A DNA stretch of 64,000 nt, taken from NCBI GenBank assembly GCA_959599915.1, contig CAUGJE010000004.1, positions 62,001 through 126,000 of the forward strand, read 5' to 3'. The position numbers and the translations under genes are program-made. Below, one piece after another: positions 1 to 8,431 of the stretch. The notes beneath the pieces are model-generated. The model saw only the letters and a list, made by a program, of their open reading frames with translations, was not told the origin of the DNA and made no database searches. The first letter of the stretch is position 1; each line of letters begins with the position of its first letter. This DNA is from an uncultured Collinsella sp. (GTDB lineage Bacteria; Actinomycetota; Coriobacteriia; Coriobacteriales; Coriobacteriaceae).

Positions 1-24
1 ACGTGCGCGACTTTTTTCCAACCT

Positions 25-84
25 ACTCATTGGGGACAGACTTAAATGAGTGAAATCGCTCATTTAAGTCTGTCCCCAATGAGT
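25..84. repeat. Perfect 26-bp hairpin, GTCTGTCCCC palindrome family
   Basis: Arms at 25-50 and 59-84 are perfect inverted complements around an 8-nt loop. Each arm reads from ACTCATTGGGG through CAGACTTAAATGAG. A second copy with 28-bp arms lies at 53157-53229. This is an intergenic palindrome downstream of the minus-strand permease gene. It could help terminate or stabilise transcripts, but no T tract follows directly. Confidence 0.85.
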
Positions 85-119
85 GCCGGCAGGAAAGGAG
101 CGTCCCCAAGTGCCGACAT

Positions 120-173
120 ATTGGGACAGTCCCTGCCAGCCCTGCCGGCGAATCGGCAAAGACTGTCCCCAAT
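120..173. repeat. Imperfect palindrome, GGGACAGTC arms
   Basis: Left arm ATTGGGACAGTC at 120-131 pairs with GACTGTCCCCAAT at 161-173. The loop contains a smaller GCCGGC/GCCGAT-like stem. The element lies just past the stop of the minus-strand permease at 184 and may act as its 3' hairpin. It shares the GACTGTCCCCAA core with the elements at 25-84, 53157-53229 and 55101-55154. Confidence 0.6.
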
Positions 174-183
174 GACTAGGTGG

Positions 184-1389
184 CTAGGCGTGGGATTTGT
201 TGTGCGCGAGGGCTAGGCCTACGGCGGCGATGGCCGCGGCAAAGAGCACCGTGACGCCCAGATCGCAGGCGATGTCGCCCAGCACGGTGGACGTCAGGTC
301 CGCGGCGAGCGCCTTGCCGATCGCGTCGTTCACCCAATACGTCGGCACAAAGTGCGCCACCGTCTGCACGGCCGAGCCCATGAGCGACAGTGGCATCCAG
401 GCGCCGCCCAAAAACGTCATGAGCATGCCGAGCAGGTTGCCCACACCGTTGAGCAGCTCCTCGCGCGCGCCCAGGCTCGACAGCGTAAAGCCAACGGCCA
501 GCGGCGTGCACGCCAGGGCAAACGTTGCCGCCAGCGCCAGGCACACGCGACCCACGCCGACCTCGGCAACCGCGCTGGCAAAGCCCACGACGCCCATCAT
601 GCTCGACACGAGCCAGATGCAGACGGTGAGCACGGCGGCGGCCGCGAACACAGCGAGCGAACGCTGGCGCTCAGAGACCGGGCTGGCATCCATGCGGCGC
701 ACGCGCTCGGGCTCGTTCATGCCCGAGAACACCAGTCCCACCGACACGATGACCGACGAGATGATCGCGTACGCGCCAAAGTTGAAGTACGACTCGAGCG
801 TGGTAGCAGCAGTCGAGTCGACCTTGACCTGCTCGATCTGGACCTCCGCGCGCTTTGCGGCCGCGTGCTCGGCGGCCCTTGCGACGTCGCCGTTGGAGGC
901 AGCGGGCTCTAGTGCGGCCGCAGCGCCCGCGAGCGAGATCCACCGCGAGGCCTCGGCAGACGAAAGCGCCGCCGCCATGGTGCCGGCACCGTAGGTCACA
1001 TCGAGCTTGGGCAGGGACTCCCCCGCGCGGGCGGCTGCAACAAGATCGTCCTCAAACCCCTCCGGGATAAAGAACACGCAGTCGGCGCTGCCTTTGGCGC
1101 TGTTGCTCTTGGAGAGCGCGTCAGCAAGGTCGTATGTGTCGTCGCCGACGCCCGTGACCAGGTCAAAGCGTGAGCCCAGGTGCTTGGTAAGCGCCCGCGA
1201 AAGGTCGCTATCGTCGCGGTCGACCACGATCACGTTGGTGTCGTAGGGCTTGTACTCGGTAAGCTGCGACGAGTTCCAGCTCACCGAAGCCGCGATGAAT
1301 ACGCCCATGAGCGAGATGAACACCGTATAGATGAGCAGGTAGAACGGGTGCGCCAGCGCCATGCGAAGCGCGGTCTTAAAGGTGCTCAT
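184..1389 (-). CDS. ABC-2 type efflux permease, second subunit
   Basis: About 401 residues. Topology is that of an ABC-2 (DrrB/YhgE-like) permease: one N-terminal membrane segment (residues about 15-38), a large extracytoplasmic domain (about 45-200), then five or six hydrophobic helices to the C-terminus. It ends with a short polar tail. I chose ATG 1389 over the upstream TTG because GGAAGGAG sits 6-7 nt before it and because it overlaps the 3' end of the preceding permease gene by 14 nt, implying translational coupling. It probably pairs with that permease and the ATPase at 2573-3511 as an exporter. The substrate is unknown; drugs, peptides or lipids are all possible. Confidence 0.85.
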   Translation of the reverse strand: MSTFKTALRMALAHPFYLLIYTVFISLMGVFIAASVSWNSSQLTEYKPYDTNVIVVDRDDSDLSRALTKHLGSRFDLVTGVGDDTYDLADALSKSNSAKGSADCVFFIPEGFEDDLVAAARAGESLPKLDVTYGAGTMAAALSSAEASRWISLAGAAAALEPAASNGDVARAAEHAAAKRAEVQIEQVKVDSTAATTLESYFNFGAYAIISSVIVSVGLVFSGMNEPERVRRMDASPVSERQRSLAVFAAAAVLTVCIWLVSSMMGVVGFASAVAEVGVGRVCLALAATFALACTPLAVGFTLSSLGAREELLNGVGNLLGMLMTFLGGAWMPLSLMGSAVQTVAHFVPTYWVNDAIGKALAADLTSTVLGDIACDLGVTVLFAAAIAAVGLALAHNKSHA

Positions 1390-2563
1390 AGCGGCTCCTT
1401 CCAAAGATCAGCGTAGCGGCGGCGACAAACACCAGGGCCATCAGGACGAGCGCGCCGGCGCGAACAGCGAAGGGCCCCAGGTCCTCAAAGAAATACAGGC
1501 GATTGAACATGTCGCAGATGAGCTTGACGGGGTTGAGCCAGCACTCGACCGGACAAGCGCGGGCGACGTCGTCGGCAAGCGCCATCGCCGGCTCGCCGTA
1601 GAGGCCGGCGAACAGGGCGCACGTGGTGGCAAAGCCCGTGAGGATGCCCGACTTGGATGCCTTGCCGCCCTTAACGGGAAGCGTGCCCACAAAAAGCCCC
1701 AGGCCCGTGGCGGCAAGCGCGGATGCAGCCCCGCCCAGCAGGCACAACCCCTCGCGCCCGCCAAAGTCGACGCCCACGACCAGGCGCACGTAGCCGATCG
1801 CAACCGCCATCGATGCAAAGGAAACCAGCCACGAGCCGACAAAAATGCCGGCCAGCGACGCCGTCTTGGAAAGACCGCCCACGCAGCGGCGCGCGCCGAG
1901 GCCGGACAGATTGGGCTGCAAATCGACGACGCTCAAGGCGGCAAACTCGGCAGACATCATCGCGACCAGGCCAAAAAGCGCGTAATAGTAGATGACCGTG
2001 CCATCGGGCGTGGCACGAGTCAGGCTCACGCGGCGGGTTCCGCCCTCGAGCGACAGGGCGCGCGCAACCGCCGCCGGATCGGCGAGCGCCGCCGGGTTGT
2101 CCTGGGCAATCTGGGACATGAGCTCGGCATTTTGCGTATACGAGCTTGCCACCGTTTCAAGGATGCTGCGGTCGGTAAGCACCGACGAGGCGCGCGAGCT
2201 GTCGTAACTCGATAGCAGCGTGAGCCTGGGCGTGCCCGCGGCATCAACCGTATAGATGCCCGCGACCTCGCCGGCCTTGAGCGCTTTGCGCGCGGCAGCC
2301 AAGTCTTCGTACTCGCTCACATCGAGCAGCTGGTCGTCGCCTGCCTTGGCAAGCGAAGCTGCCACATCCTTAAAGGTCGAGGCATCCCAGGCCTCGTCCG
2401 CCACGACGGCAACCGGCACCGGGTCGACCGTGCCGTCGGAGCTGAGGTTCGCAAACATAAACATGAACATCGTGGAAAGCGCGATAGGAAAGAGAGCGCC
2501 CCAGACCCACGTGCTCGGCCGGCGCAGCAGCGTCTTGACCGTGGTGATGATGGTGTTGAACAT
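1376..2563 (-). CDS. ABC-2 type efflux permease, first subunit
   Basis: 395 residues with the same architecture as the next gene: an N-terminal membrane helix (about 18-38), an extracytoplasmic domain (about 45-200), then a block of membrane helices, and a basic end (SRYEHL). The two permeases look like paralogues forming a heterodimer. It begins 9 nt after the ATPase stop and overlaps the next gene, so the three genes form one minus-strand operon. The divergent LuxR-type two-component system at 3711-5482 is a plausible regulator, since such pairs often control ABC exporters in Gram-positive bacteria. That link is inferred from position only. Confidence 0.85.
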   Translation of the reverse strand: MFNTIITTVKTLLRRPSTWVWGALFPIALSTMFMFMFANLSSDGTVDPVPVAVVADEAWDASTFKDVAASLAKAGDDQLLDVSEYEDLAAARKALKAGEVAGIYTVDAAGTPRLTLLSSYDSSRASSVLTDRSILETVASSYTQNAELMSQIAQDNPAALADPAAVARALSLEGGTRRVSLTRATPDGTVIYYYALFGLVAMMSAEFAALSVVDLQPNLSGLGARRCVGGLSKTASLAGIFVGSWLVSFASMAVAIGYVRLVVGVDFGGREGLCLLGGAASALAATGLGLFVGTLPVKGGKASKSGILTGFATTCALFAGLYGEPAMALADDVARACPVECWLNPVKLICDMFNRLYFFEDLGPFAVRAGALVLMALVFVAAATLIFGRSRYEHL

Positions 2564-2572
2564 GGCCGCCCC

Positions 2573-3511
2573 CTAGTCGCGCAGCTCGCGGCCGGTGATC
2601 TCGAGGAACACGTCGTTGAGGGTCGGCGGTTCGGAATAGATGCGGCCGAGCGGCACGTCATGCGAGCGCAGCGCATCGAGAATGTCCGTCAGGTTGTGCG
2701 GGCTCGCTTCGCACGAAAACGTGAGCTGTCCCGCCGTTGCCGAAAGGTCCAGAACGTGCGGCAGGCTTGCGACGGCACCGAGCGCCGCACTCGGAACCTC
2801 GCCGACCTCGATTACAATCTTCTCGCCCATCTGAATCATGCGCTTGAGCTCGTCGTTAGTGCCCTGCGCCAGCACGCGGCCGCCGTCCATGATCATAATG
2901 CGGCTGCAGATCTGCTCGACTTCCTCCATGTAATGGCTGGTATACACCACCGTGGCGCCCTCGTCGCGCAGGCGGCAGATGCCCTCCAGGATGGCGTTGC
3001 GGCTTTGCGGGTCGACCGCCACCGTGGGTTCGTCAAAAAAGATGAGCTCGGGCTTGTGCGCGATGCCGCAGGCAATGTTGAGACGACGCGTCAGGCCGCC
3101 CGAGAGCTTGCCGGGGCGGAACTTGGTAAAGTCGCCCAGGCCGACAAAGTCGATCGCCTCGTCCACCAGCGCGCGGCGGCGCTTGCGGTCGTTGACGTAG
3201 AGACTGCAGAAAAAGTCGATGTTCTCGCGCACGGTGAGCTCGTCGAACACCGCCACCTGCTGCGGCACCACACCGATGCGGCGCTTGAGGTCGTAGCGGG
3301 CGGGCGTCATGCGCTCGCCGAACAGCTCGATGGTGCCCTTGTCGTAGGCGAGCAGCTGCAGGATGCAGTTGATGGACGTGGTCTTGCCCGAGCCGTTGGG
3401 GCCCAGCAGGCCAAAAATCTCGCCGGGGGCGATGTTCAGGTTAAAGTGGTCGAGCGCAATAAGATCGTCGTAGCGCTTGACGAGGTTTTCGACGTGGACG
3501 ATGTCTGTCAT
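2573..3511 (-). CDS. ABC exporter ATP-binding protein
   Basis: 312 residues from ATG 3511, which has AGAAGGG about 8 nt upstream; the longer reading to 3577 has no such site. Walker A is GPNGSGKTT, the signature is LSGGLTRRL (last position Leu rather than Gln), and Walker B with switch is LIFFDEPTVAVDP, followed by a TSH His switch. About 90 C-terminal residues follow, as in the DrrA/CcmA subfamily of drug and lipid exporters. It is the first gene of the operon with the two ABC-2 permeases and energises them. It is divergent from the histidine kinase gene across about 200 bp. Confidence 0.93.
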   Translation of the reverse strand: MTDIVHVENLVKRYDDLIALDHFNLNIAPGEIFGLLGPNGSGKTTSINCILQLLAYDKGTIELFGERMTPARYDLKRRIGVVPQQVAVFDELTVRENIDFFCSLYVNDRKRRRALVDEAIDFVGLGDFTKFRPGKLSGGLTRRLNIACGIAHKPELIFFDEPTVAVDPQSRNAILEGICRLRDEGATVVYTSHYMEEVEQICSRIMIMDGGRVLAQGTNDELKRMIQMGEKIVIEVGEVPSAALGAVASLPHVLDLSATAGQLTFSCEASPHNLTDILDALRSHDVPLGRIYSEPPTLNDVFLEITGRELRD

Positions 3512-3698
3512 GAGGCGGCCCTTCTGTTGGTCGTGGCCCGGTACGATTGCATCATCGCAGGAGCGGGCGGCGCGCACCAGTGAGCTTTGTCACGAGTGCG
3601 GAGGTCTTGGTCGTACGGCCTGCCGACGCCCCCGCTTTGCCGCGCGGGAGAAATGTCACGGTTGCGCAGGCGGCCCCTCCACCACGCGCGGCATCGCG

Positions 3699-3704
3699 TA
3701 CAAT
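3699..3704 (+). promoter_or_regulatory. Candidate -10 box for the two-component operon (possible leaderless mRNA)
   Basis: TACAAT ends 6 nt before the ATG at 3711. No Shine-Dalgarno sequence precedes that ATG. The spacing fits a TANNNT-type leaderless start, which is common in actinobacteria. No convincing -35 box was found. Confidence 0.35.
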
Positions 3705-3710
3705 ACCCGT

Positions 3711-4856
3711 ATGAACAGGCTTTTCGACAAATCGATTGTGCTGGCGTGCTGCATCGCAGCCGCCACAGGCCTTGCTGTGGACGCTCGCTTAGTCGCGGCG
3801 TTTTGCCTGGGCGTTATTGCCACCTCACTGGCCGAGGTCGCACAGGGAAATCGCGCCCGCCGTGCGAGCGAGGCCGTGAGCTACGCTTACATCATCGCGG
3901 CTGTCTTCGTGCCGCCGTTTATGCCGTTTGCGCCTCTCGCCCTCCATGACATCGCGCGGCGCGTGCGCCGTGAGCACGCCTGGATCGCGTTGGGTGTCGG
4001 TGCTGTCTTTGCCTGTGCGCTCGTCGCGGACCTTCGCGGCGGCGCGCTCACCACCCGAACGCTGCTGCTAACCGCCATTCTTTCGGTCGCCGCCACGTTG
4101 CTGTCACTGCGCACCGCGCAGCTGGAGCGCGAACAGGAACGCATGCGCCGTACCCGCGACGAGCTGCAGGAACGAGCCCTCGCGCTCGAAGCGCGCAACC
4201 GCGATCTTGCCGACCGCCAGGACTACGAAGTCGAGCTCGCGACGCTCGCCGAACGCGCCCGCATCGCGCGCGAGATCCACGATAACGTCGGACACCAGCT
4301 CACGCGTGCCTCGCTACAAGCCGAAGCCCTGCGCGTGATCCACGCCGACGAGCCCGGCGTCGCCGCCGATTTCGCCGACGTCAAACGCACGGTTGACGAG
4401 GCGCTCCAACTTGTGCGTACTAGCGTCCATGCGCTCAACGACAACGCTGTCGACCTTTCCGTGCAGCTCGAACGCATTGTTGAAGGCGCGCGCTCGGACG
4501 GCGGCCCGCAGATTGAGCTTGAAGTTATGACCGAACATGCGCCCGCAAATGTCGCCAACTGCTTTGCGGCGGTCCTTCGCGAGGCGCTTTCCAACGCCAT
4601 GCGCCACGCCCATGCCAATGCCGTTACCGTGCGGTGCATGGAGCATCCGTCGTTTTACCAGCTCATCGTTACCGATAATGGCGCGGACGCGACCCCGGCG
4701 AGCAGCAGCAACGTCGCAGAAGGCATGGGGCTCGGCTCCATGCGCGAGCGCGTCGAGGCGCTTGGCGGCACCTTCACCGCCGGTCCGCGCGCCGGTGCCG
4801 GCGGCTGGCGTGTGTTCGCCACCGTTCCCAAACAGCAAGGAGATGAGGGCCGATGA
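3711..4856 (+). CDS. Sensor histidine kinase, NarL/LiaS type
   Basis: 381 residues from ATG 3711; the upstream in-frame extension from 3477 lacks signals and runs back over the divergent gene. Four or five hydrophobic segments (about 8-150) are followed by a coiled-coil-like linker rich in Arg/Glu (about 140-185), then a HisKA_3 dimerisation domain with the phospho-acceptor motif REIHDNVGHQ, and a HATPase_c domain containing LREALSNAMRHAHA and a DNG box with GLGSMRERVEALGG. No extracytoplasmic sensor domain is evident, so it probably senses the membrane or works through a partner. Its stop overlaps the response regulator start by 4 nt (ATGA). Confidence 0.92.
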   Translation: MNRLFDKSIVLACCIAAATGLAVDARLVAAFCLGVIATSLAEVAQGNRARRASEAVSYAYIIAAVFVPPFMPFAPLALHDIARRVRREHAWIALGVGAVFACALVADLRGGALTTRTLLLTAILSVAATLLSLRTAQLEREQERMRRTRDELQERALALEARNRDLADRQDYEVELATLAERARIAREIHDNVGHQLTRASLQAEALRVIHADEPGVAADFADVKRTVDEALQLVRTSVHALNDNAVDLSVQLERIVEGARSDGGPQIELEVMTEHAPANVANCFAAVLREALSNAMRHAHANAVTVRCMEHPSFYQLIVTDNGADATPASSSNVAEGMGLGSMRERVEALGGTFTAGPRAGAGGWRVFATVPKQQGDEGR

Positions 4857-5482
4857 GGCTCATCGTTGTCGACGACGACCGCCTAGTGGTCGATTCGCTC
4901 AAGATTATCCTGGGCGCCCAAACGCAGATCGAGGTAGTGGGCACCGGAGCCGACGGCAACGACGCGGTGGCACTCTACGCCGAACTCGCACCCGATATCG
5001 CGCTGCTCGACATTCAGATGCCGGGGCGCGACGGCCTTTCGGCGGCGCGCGAGATCCTTGAGCACGACCCCGCGGCACGCGTGGTGTTTCTGACGACATT
5101 CTCGGATGACGAGTACATTGTGTCGGCGCTCAAGCTGGGCGCCCGCGGTTACCTGATCAAGACCGATGTCGCCGCCATTCCGCCAGCGTTGGCGCAGGTC
5201 ATGGATGGCAAACGCGTGCTCGAGGGCAAGGCGATCGAAGATGTCGATTTTGATGGGGCGAACGCTGAGGCCGGTGCGACTCGCCGGCCCGCGGCCTTTG
5301 CCGGTCTGACCGACCGCGAGTTCGAAGTCGCCGAGCTCATCGCCCGCGGCCTCGATAACAAGGAGATTGCCGCCACGGCTTATATGGGAGAAGGCACGGT
5401 GCGCAACCACATCAGCTCGATCCTGGCCAAAATGGGCCTGCGCAACCGTACGCAAATCGCCATCGCCTACCTGCGAGGGTAA
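4853..5482 (+). CDS. LuxR-family response regulator
   Basis: 209 residues. The receiver domain has the acidic cluster VVDDDR near the N-terminus, the phospho-acceptor Asp53 in LLDIQMPG, the conserved Thr in FLTTF and the Lys in LIKTD. The C-terminal GerE/LuxR helix-turn-helix spans about 148-205 (LTDREFEVAELIARGLDNKE, then GTVRNHIS). It is coupled to the kinase gene by an ATGA overlap. The likely target is the divergent ABC exporter operon, inferred from adjacency. Confidence 0.94.
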   Translation: MRLIVVDDDRLVVDSLKIILGAQTQIEVVGTGADGNDAVALYAELAPDIALLDIQMPGRDGLSAAREILEHDPAARVVFLTTFSDDEYIVSALKLGARGYLIKTDVAAIPPALAQVMDGKRVLEGKAIEDVDFDGANAEAGATRRPAAFAGLTDREFEVAELIARGLDNKEIAATAYMGEGTVRNHISSILAKMGLRNRTQIAIAYLRG

Positions 5483-5543
5483 TTACCCAACAACCGACCA
5501 CCCCGGCAAAGTAAAATGGCTGCCACCGATTTAATGCCATTTC

Positions 5544-5695
5544 AAAACTATGTCGGTTTACTACGATGAATCGACCACCTTCGACCACGGCAAATTGCGC
5601 GCTTCCAAAACCGCAGGTAGAACGCTTGCAATATTTAGAAAAATGCAGTCATGGTCGGGAATGCCGAATTCATCGTAGTAAACCGACATAGTTTT
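5544..5695. repeat. Inverted-repeat element, type 6a, copy 1 (152 bp)
   Basis: Perfect 27-bp inverted ends: AAAACTATGTCGG plus 14 nt at 5544-5570, with its complement at 5669-5695. The interior carries a CCGCAGGTAGAAC segment and ATGGTCGGG, both shared with the other copies. It is the first of three alternating elements (6a, 6b, 6a) in this 0.7-kb gap. No coding potential is credible. Confidence 0.85.
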
Positions 5696-5790
5696 ATTCG
5701 CGACGGCCCTGCACGAGTGCCTCCGCAAACCTCGCGAGACCAAAATGATCCGTTTTCTTCCGCCCACGGAGATCGGCTGACGGCGCCCAC

Positions 5791-5948
5791 CACGAAATCG
5801 GCCCATCTACTACGTTTGACCCGATACCCCTGACCATAGCCGCGTTTCATGAAAAACCGCAGGCGTTCTACCTGCGGTTTTCATTTCGCATTGCTTGCCG
5901 TGGTCGAGGGCTGCCGCCTAAACATAGTAGATGGGCCCATTTCGTGGC
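5791..5948. repeat. Inverted-repeat element, type 6b, copy 1 (about 158 bp)
   Basis: Ends CCACGAAAT-cgGCCCATCTACTACGTTT and its near-perfect complement at 5920-5947 bracket an inner hairpin at about 5852-5881 (AACCGCAGG/CCTGCGGTT). It is related to type 6a by the inner ACCGCAGG hairpin but has different ends. A second copy is at 37087-37246. Confidence 0.8.
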
Positions 5949-6042
5949 AGACGGATCACGCGGCAGCCTTCGCAAGGCAAAAATGATCCGCTTTCCTCCG
6001 TCCATGGGAGATCAAGAGCTGTCACGGATATGGTGCCATTTC

Positions 6043-6194
6043 AAAACTATGCCGGATTACGGAGCTAAAGTCGGGGCCCTCATCCATACCTTCATTTTTT
6101 GAAAAACGGCAGGCTATCTACCTGCGGTTTTGTTTTTGCGATTTTCTATATGGTCGGAGGTTCGCCATCCAGCCCCGTAATCCGGCATGGTTTT
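6043..6194. repeat. Inverted-repeat element, type 6a, copy 2 (152 bp)
   Basis: Ends AAAACTATGCCGGATTACGG (6043-6062) and its complement with one mismatch (6175-6194). The interior has GGCAGGCTATCTACCTGCGG. The length equals that of copy 1 (152 bp), although the end sequences differ in part. The linkers between copies share an AAATGATCCG plus CTTCCTCCG-type motif. Confidence 0.8.
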
Positions 6195-6227
6195 GTTAGC
6201 GGCGGCCCAGCCGCGCGTTCAAGCGCG

Positions 6228-6259
6228 GGGCCGGCGGGGCAATTTTGCCCCGCCGGCCC
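6228..6259 (-). terminator. Strong hairpin at 3' end of ech operon
   Basis: Fifteen-bp perfect stem (GGGCCGGCGGGGCAA with its complement) and a 2-nt loop, about 10 nt past the stop of the last ech gene. No run of T follows on the minus strand, so it may protect the mRNA end or terminate only partly. Confidence 0.55.
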
Positions 6260-6268
6260 GTCTACGCG

Positions 6269-6610
6269 TTATTCCGGCTTAGTTTCTACCGTGGGAGTCT
6301 TGTCCGCCGCAACCGGAGTACGGGCGGTGTCCATAGTCAGGCAGTGCTTGGGGCAGCTCTCGATGCACTCGCCGCACACCACGCAGGCGTACGGATCAAT
6401 CGACCACGTTCCGCCCTTGCGATCGACCGCAAGCGCACCCGCCGGGCAGCGGCGAGCACACATGCCGCAGCAAATGCACACGTCCATGTCGTTGACGATG
6501 TGCCCGCGCAAGCGCTCGGGCGCCGTCAGCCCCTCCTGCGGATAGCACACCGTTACCGGCTGCTTGACCATAGAACCCAAGGCCGTCTTGGCAAATGTCA
6601 GCAAACTCAT
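6269..6610 (-). CDS. echF: Ech-type hydrogenase ferredoxin subunit (EchF/HycF-like)
   Basis: 113 residues. Two 4Fe-4S motifs are visible: CICCGMCARRCP (about 46-57) and CVVCGECIESCP (about 76-87), each C-x2-C-x2-C-x3-C-P. The polyferredoxin subunit of group 4 [NiFe] hydrogenases passes electrons from soluble ferredoxin toward the small subunit. The N-terminal TFAKTALGSMVKQPVT resembles the start of NuoI/HycF-type proteins. It is the last gene of the operon, in the position echF occupies in the classical echABCDEF order. The C-terminal 20 residues are Thr/Pro-rich and probably disordered. Confidence 0.9.
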   Translation of the reverse strand: MSLLTFAKTALGSMVKQPVTVCYPQEGLTAPERLRGHIVNDMDVCICCGMCARRCPAGALAVDRKGGTWSIDPYACVVCGECIESCPKHCLTMDTARTPVAADKTPTVETKPE

Positions 6611-6617
6611 GCCGCGC

Positions 6618-7706
6618 CTACCTTTCCGTGCAGCTAATGCATGGGTCGATGGTCAGGATAATCATGGGCACGTTGGCAATGAGCACGCCCTGCAGCGCAT
6701 GCGTCAGACCCGCCAGATTTTGCGACGTCGGCGTGCGCACGCGAAAACGGTCCAAATTCTTGGTGCCGTTGCCGCGCACATAGTAATACGCCTCGCCGCG
6801 CGGTTGCTCAATCACAACCTCGCCGCGCGCGCCGTCGGCCGGCGTAAGCTTGGTGCGCCCGCCGATCCCGTCGTGCGGAATCTTGCCCACAAGCTCCTTG
6901 ATGATGCCCATGGCCTGCGTGACCTCGGCGCAACGCACTTGGCAGCGGGCATAGCAGTCGCCATCGGTAGCGACAACCGGCTCAAACGCAGCCAGGTCCG
7001 CATAGGCACCGTCGCCAAACATGCGCACGTCGTAGTCCACGCCCGAGGCGCGCCCAAACGGACCGACCATCGAAAGCTCCAGCGCGTCTTTCTTGCTAAT
7101 CACGCCCACGCCATGCAGGCGCTCGCCGCAGCTGTCATCGTCCAAAAACGTATGCACCAGAGCCTCGTAGTCAGGACGCATGGCATCGAGCGTCTGGACA
7201 ATGCCTGCCAGCTCGGAGTCCTCGATATCATGCTTAAGGCCGCCGATCTCGTTAATCGACAGAATCACGCGCCCGCCGCAAGTGCTCTCAAAGATCTTGA
7301 GAATCTGCTCGCGCAGGGTCCACGAACGATAGAACAGTGCCTCAAAGCCAAAGGCGTCGGCAAGCAGGCCCAGCCACAGCAAATGCGAGTGAATGCGCGA
7401 AAGCTCGTGCAGAATGGTGCGAATATACTGCACGCGGCCGGGCACCTCGATGTCAAGCATGCGTTCGCAGGCGCTGGCATAGCCGCAGCTGTGGCCCACG
7501 GCGCAAATGCCGCAGATGCGCTCGGCGATGTAGCCAAACTGATGCATGTCGCGCTTTTCGGTGAGCTTCTCGAGCCCGCGGTGCACAAAGCCGATCTGTG
7601 GAATTGCCTCGATAACGCTGTCGTCCTCGATCACCAAGTCCAGATGAAGCGGCTCGGGCAGCACCGGGTGCTGCGGGCCAAACGGAATAACGGAGCGATG
7701 TGCCAT
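6618..7706 (-). CDS. echE: Group 4 [NiFe] hydrogenase large subunit (EchE-like)
   Basis: 362 residues; catalytic subunit reducing protons to H2. The two nickel-binding CxxC motifs are present: RICGIC (Cys65, Cys68) and DPCISCTER (Cys356, Cys359). Homology to NuoD/49-kDa runs through HRGLEKL, SRIHSHLLW and EQPRGEAYYYVRGNG. The chain ends right at CTER, so there is no C-terminal extension for an HycI-type protease to remove, as reported for some CooH/Ech-type enzymes. It lies 5 nt after the EchD gene. No hyp maturation genes occur in this window. Confidence 0.95.
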   Translation of the reverse strand: MAHRSVIPFGPQHPVLPEPLHLDLVIEDDSVIEAIPQIGFVHRGLEKLTEKRDMHQFGYIAERICGICAVGHSCGYASACERMLDIEVPGRVQYIRTILHELSRIHSHLLWLGLLADAFGFEALFYRSWTLREQILKIFESTCGGRVILSINEIGGLKHDIEDSELAGIVQTLDAMRPDYEALVHTFLDDDSCGERLHGVGVISKKDALELSMVGPFGRASGVDYDVRMFGDGAYADLAAFEPVVATDGDCYARCQVRCAEVTQAMGIIKELVGKIPHDGIGGRTKLTPADGARGEVVIEQPRGEAYYYVRGNGTKNLDRFRVRTPTSQNLAGLTHALQGVLIANVPMIILTIDPCISCTER

Positions 7707-7711
7707 GGACC

Positions 7712-8431
7712 TTACGCCTCCTCTTTCTGCTTGTCGCGGGCGGCCTTGGCGGCAAGCGCCGCGCGGACCTTAGCCGCTTTCTCGGGATCCATGGCGGCGA
7801 GCTTTGCCTCCATCTCGGCGGCTTTAAGTGCGGCCTTGGCCGCGGCCTCGTCATGCTGAGCATCGGAGCCGGCAGCCGCAGCGGGCCGAGCGACGGCGGC
7901 GCCCGCGGCATCACCAGCGCCCGCGGCGCCCTCCCCTGCAGCAGCCGCAGCAGCGGCGGCCTTCTCGGCCGCGGCCTTGCGCGCCTTGGCCTCGGCAGCG
8001 GCACGGACCTTCATGGCTTTCTCTCGCGCAGCCTTCACCTCGGGCGTGATAACGCTCATGGGCTCGGCAGTCGAGACCTGGTAGAAAAAGCCCTTAAAGT
8101 CGATCTGCATATCGGTGATGGCAAGACCGAATAGGTCGTGCGCTTCGTTTTCAAACGGGAATACCGCCGGATAGTACGAGCTGATGGACGGAATCTCCTG
8201 GTACTGATCAATTCCCTCAACCACCAGGTTCTCGATCGCATAGCTGCCGTCCTGCGCAATATGCTCCCGAGCAGCACGAACGTTGATAAACGTATAGACC
8301 AAGCGATACGTGCCGTCGTCGACGTTGCGCTCGGCGTGCATTTGCACAAAGCGGGCACCGGCGCCCTTGAGCGCCTGGACATGCGACAGGAGCTCGTCGA
8401 TCCCGACGGTGGTATAGATTGCCTCTTGCAT
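7712..8431 (-). CDS. echD: Ech-type hydrogenase 30-kDa subunit (EchD/NuoC-like) with Ala/Lys-rich tail
   Basis: 239 residues. Residues 1-125 form the NuoC/30-kDa domain, with its signature YPAVFPFENEAHDLFGL at about 87-103. Residues about 130-239 are an extension made almost wholly of Ala, Lys, Glu and Gly (AAAEKAAAAAAAAGEG), probably helical or disordered and cytoplasmic, and not found in standard EchD or NuoC. ATG 8431 overlaps the EchC stop by one nt (TAATG) and has AAAGGAGG upstream. The core domain supports docking of the hydrogenase large subunit. The tail has no known role. Confidence 0.9.
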   Translation of the reverse strand: MQEAIYTTVGIDELLSHVQALKGAGARFVQMHAERNVDDGTYRLVYTFINVRAAREHIAQDGSYAIENLVVEGIDQYQEIPSISSYYPAVFPFENEAHDLFGLAITDMQIDFKGFFYQVSTAEPMSVITPEVKAAREKAMKVRAAAEAKARKAAAEKAAAAAAAAGEGAAGAGDAAGAAVARPAAAAGSDAQHDEAAAKAALKAAEMEAKLAAMDPEKAAKVRAALAAKAARDKQKEEA

